A stretch of 53,181 nt of DNA from Liolophura sinensis (taxonomy: Eukaryota > Mollusca > Polyplacophora > Chitonida > Chitonidae), in assembly GCF_032854445.1 (NCBI RefSeq), contig NW_027018238.1, positions 1-53,181 of the forward strand, read 5' to 3'. A model generated the notes under the pieces. The model made no database searches and had not been told where the DNA came from. It saw only the letters and a list, made by a program, of their open reading frames with translations. Below, piece by piece: positions 52,084 through 53,181 of the stretch (positions within the stretch are counted from its first letter, which is position 1; the number at the start of each line of letters is the position of its first letter). The translations under genes were made by a program, and so were the position numbers.

Positions 52084-53181
52084 AATATGCGGAATTGGGC
52101 CAGGCATCGGCAGCTGTTGAAAAATTGCAAATTTCCCTGGTTTCCATGGAGTAAGAGCCGTTGCTGGGCACGTGATTACGACATCAATGATCATTCAATT
52201 GTCGCTGCAGCCAAAAGTATTGGTCGGAGAGGCAACGCGGTTTGCACCATTCGATTTCTCGTCACAAAATACGTCCGATTAGCATCTTAACAGCAGCAGT
52301 GGAACAGTTGTTCCAATTTTTGCATTTTTGCCTGGTCTTTTTGTAATTGAAATCGGCTACACTGTACCATGTACCATCGCGACTGGTCATTATTATATTC
52401 AACTTTGAAATATAAGCTATGTGCCCTTCGGTAGTTCAGAAGACGTCAAATCTATAGGCCAAGCCCCATTAACTCACCCAGAAATTGTCTTACTTCTAAG
52501 TCGAAGACAATCTCAATGTCTTTATCTACATGTAGAAAAACCACACCATTTGTACATAACAACACAAGGTACTTGATACAGTCTGCTGTAAAAAGTACAA
52601 CTGAAACCTGACCCACATCATTAAGGTGCCAAAGATGCGGAATTTCGGCCAGGCGTCGGCAACTGTTGAAAAATTGCAAATTTCCCTGGTTTCCATGGAG
52701 TAAGAGCCGTTGCTGGCACGTGATTATGACATCAATGATTATTCAATTGTCGCTACAGCAAAAGTATGGTCGGAGAGCAACGCGGTTTGCACCATTCGAT
52801 TTCTCGTCACAAAATACGTCGGATTAGCATCTTAACAGCCAGCACTGGAACAGTTTCTCCACTTTTGCATTTTTGCCTGGTCTTTTTGTTAATTGAAATC
52901 GGCTACACTGCACTATGTACCATCGCGATCTGGTCATTATTATATTCAACTTTTGACTATAAGTTATGTGCCCTTCGGTAGTCCAGAAGACGTCAAATTC
53001 TTTGGGGCCCGAAAGCCCTTTTAACTCACCCACGAATTGTGCTTACTTCTAAGTCCAGAGACAATTCAATGTCTTTGTCTAGTGTCGAAAAACCACACCT
53101 TTTTGTAAATAAAAACATAAGGTACTAGATTACAGTCTGCTGTAAAAAGTACAATTGACACTGACCCACATCCATTAAGTG
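52084..53181 (+). repeat. Higher-order repeat of subfamily C, copy 3 (truncated by window end)
   Basis: It starts with aatatgcgg at 52084 and continues with gctgcagcc, gaaatataagctatg (~52407), gaaacctgaccc and the cggccaggcg variant, as in copy 2. It is cut off by the end of the window after two monomers. The last ~200 bases are badly degraded. Confidence 0.8.

Larger units (their letters stand above)
34600..53181 (+). repeat. Satellite array, subfamily C (549-bp monomer, ~32 full copies plus fragments)
   Basis: The phase and strand continue. Marks are gattatgacatcaatgatt, gcaaatttccctggtttcc, agcaacgcgg, acataaacaacac and tagtccagaagacg or tagttcagaagacg. C shares most B marks (gatgcgg, catcggcagctg, caattgtcgc), so B and C are closer to each other than to A. 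Individual monomers differ from one another more than in A, and rearranged units are frequent. This fits an older or less homogenised part of the array. It has no convincing coding sequence; the longest open frame (35518-36018, 166 codons) is shorter than one monomer. Confidence 0.9.
48766..53181. other. Noisy right end of the sequence
   Basis: One-base gains and losses appear from ~48766: gagcaaacgcgg, cggcttacactg, agaagaacgtc, aaaaacccac, agtcctgctg. After ~52990 the errors crowd together (tttggggcccgaaagccc, ccagagacaattc, gtctagtgtcg). The clean counterpart in copy 1 shows what the bases should be. I read this as falling read support towards a contig end. Confidence 0.8.

Noticed and set aside
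1-53181. CRISPR array
   Set aside because: The repeat unit is ~550 bp with no unique spacers, and the window contains a eukaryotic SINE.
1-53181. rDNA spacer or tandem gene cluster such as 5S or histone genes
   Set aside because: No rRNA-like, 5S-like or histone-like stretch was recognised in the monomer.
1-53181. CENP-B box in the monomer
   Set aside because: I looked for TTCGNNNNANNCGGG on both strands in A, B and C monomers; attcgatttctcg and cttcggtagccc do not fit.
1-53181. Closed circle (plasmid or extrachromosomal circle)
   Set aside because: The ends do not overlap: about 60 bp of monomer would be missing at the join, and the left end is subfamily A while the right end is C.

Overview
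This window is almost entirely one satellite DNA: about 95 head-to-tail copies of a monomer of roughly 550 bp, all on the same strand and in the same phase from the first base to the last. I find no credible protein-coding gene and no rRNA, functional tRNA or CRISPR array. The only foreign insert I recognise is one tRNA-derived SINE of 266 bp at 32461-32726. It has intact A and B boxes, a V-domain-like core, a poly-A tail and a 12-bp target-site duplication. Its core and tail resemble the V-SINE family widespread in molluscs (RUDI-like, from memory). The source is therefore a eukaryote, most likely a mollusc and perhaps a bivalve; I cannot name the species or recognise the satellite family.

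Layout: (1) 1 to ~26083, subfamily A, 550-bp monomers, about 47 copies, highly homogenised. In its first 16 kb the monomers fall into recognisable types (called A to G here) that recur in the cyclic order A-B-C-D-E-F-G, a seven-monomer higher-order repeat of about 3.85 kb. From ~16.3 to 26.08 kb the monomers are more uniform, with signs of very recent one- and four-monomer duplications. (2) ~26083 to ~34.6 kb, subfamily B, 549-bp monomers, roughly 8-9% different from A in one hand alignment. The SINE and a 61-bp deletion lie here. (3) ~34.6 kb to the end, subfamily C, 549-bp monomers related to B. It carries six tandem partial duplications of a 160-bp segment, all with the same junction, one 177-bp deletion, and a second higher-order repeat of about 4,006 bp (seven monomers plus one 160-bp piece) present in two full copies and a partial third.

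Quality matters for interpretation. The first ~5.2 kb, a patch at ~9.2-11.45 kb and the last ~4.4 kb are rich in one-base insertions and deletions, while the rest keeps an exact 550/549 rhythm. The last ~200 bases decay further. This looks like both ends of an under-polished long-read contig that starts and stops inside a longer array, plus one doubtful internal join. The most interesting observations are the two seven-monomer higher-order repeats in divergent subfamilies, the abrupt A-to-B switch, a ~116-bp core that hardly varies between A and B, and the repeated use of one breakpoint beside a 12-bp palindrome.
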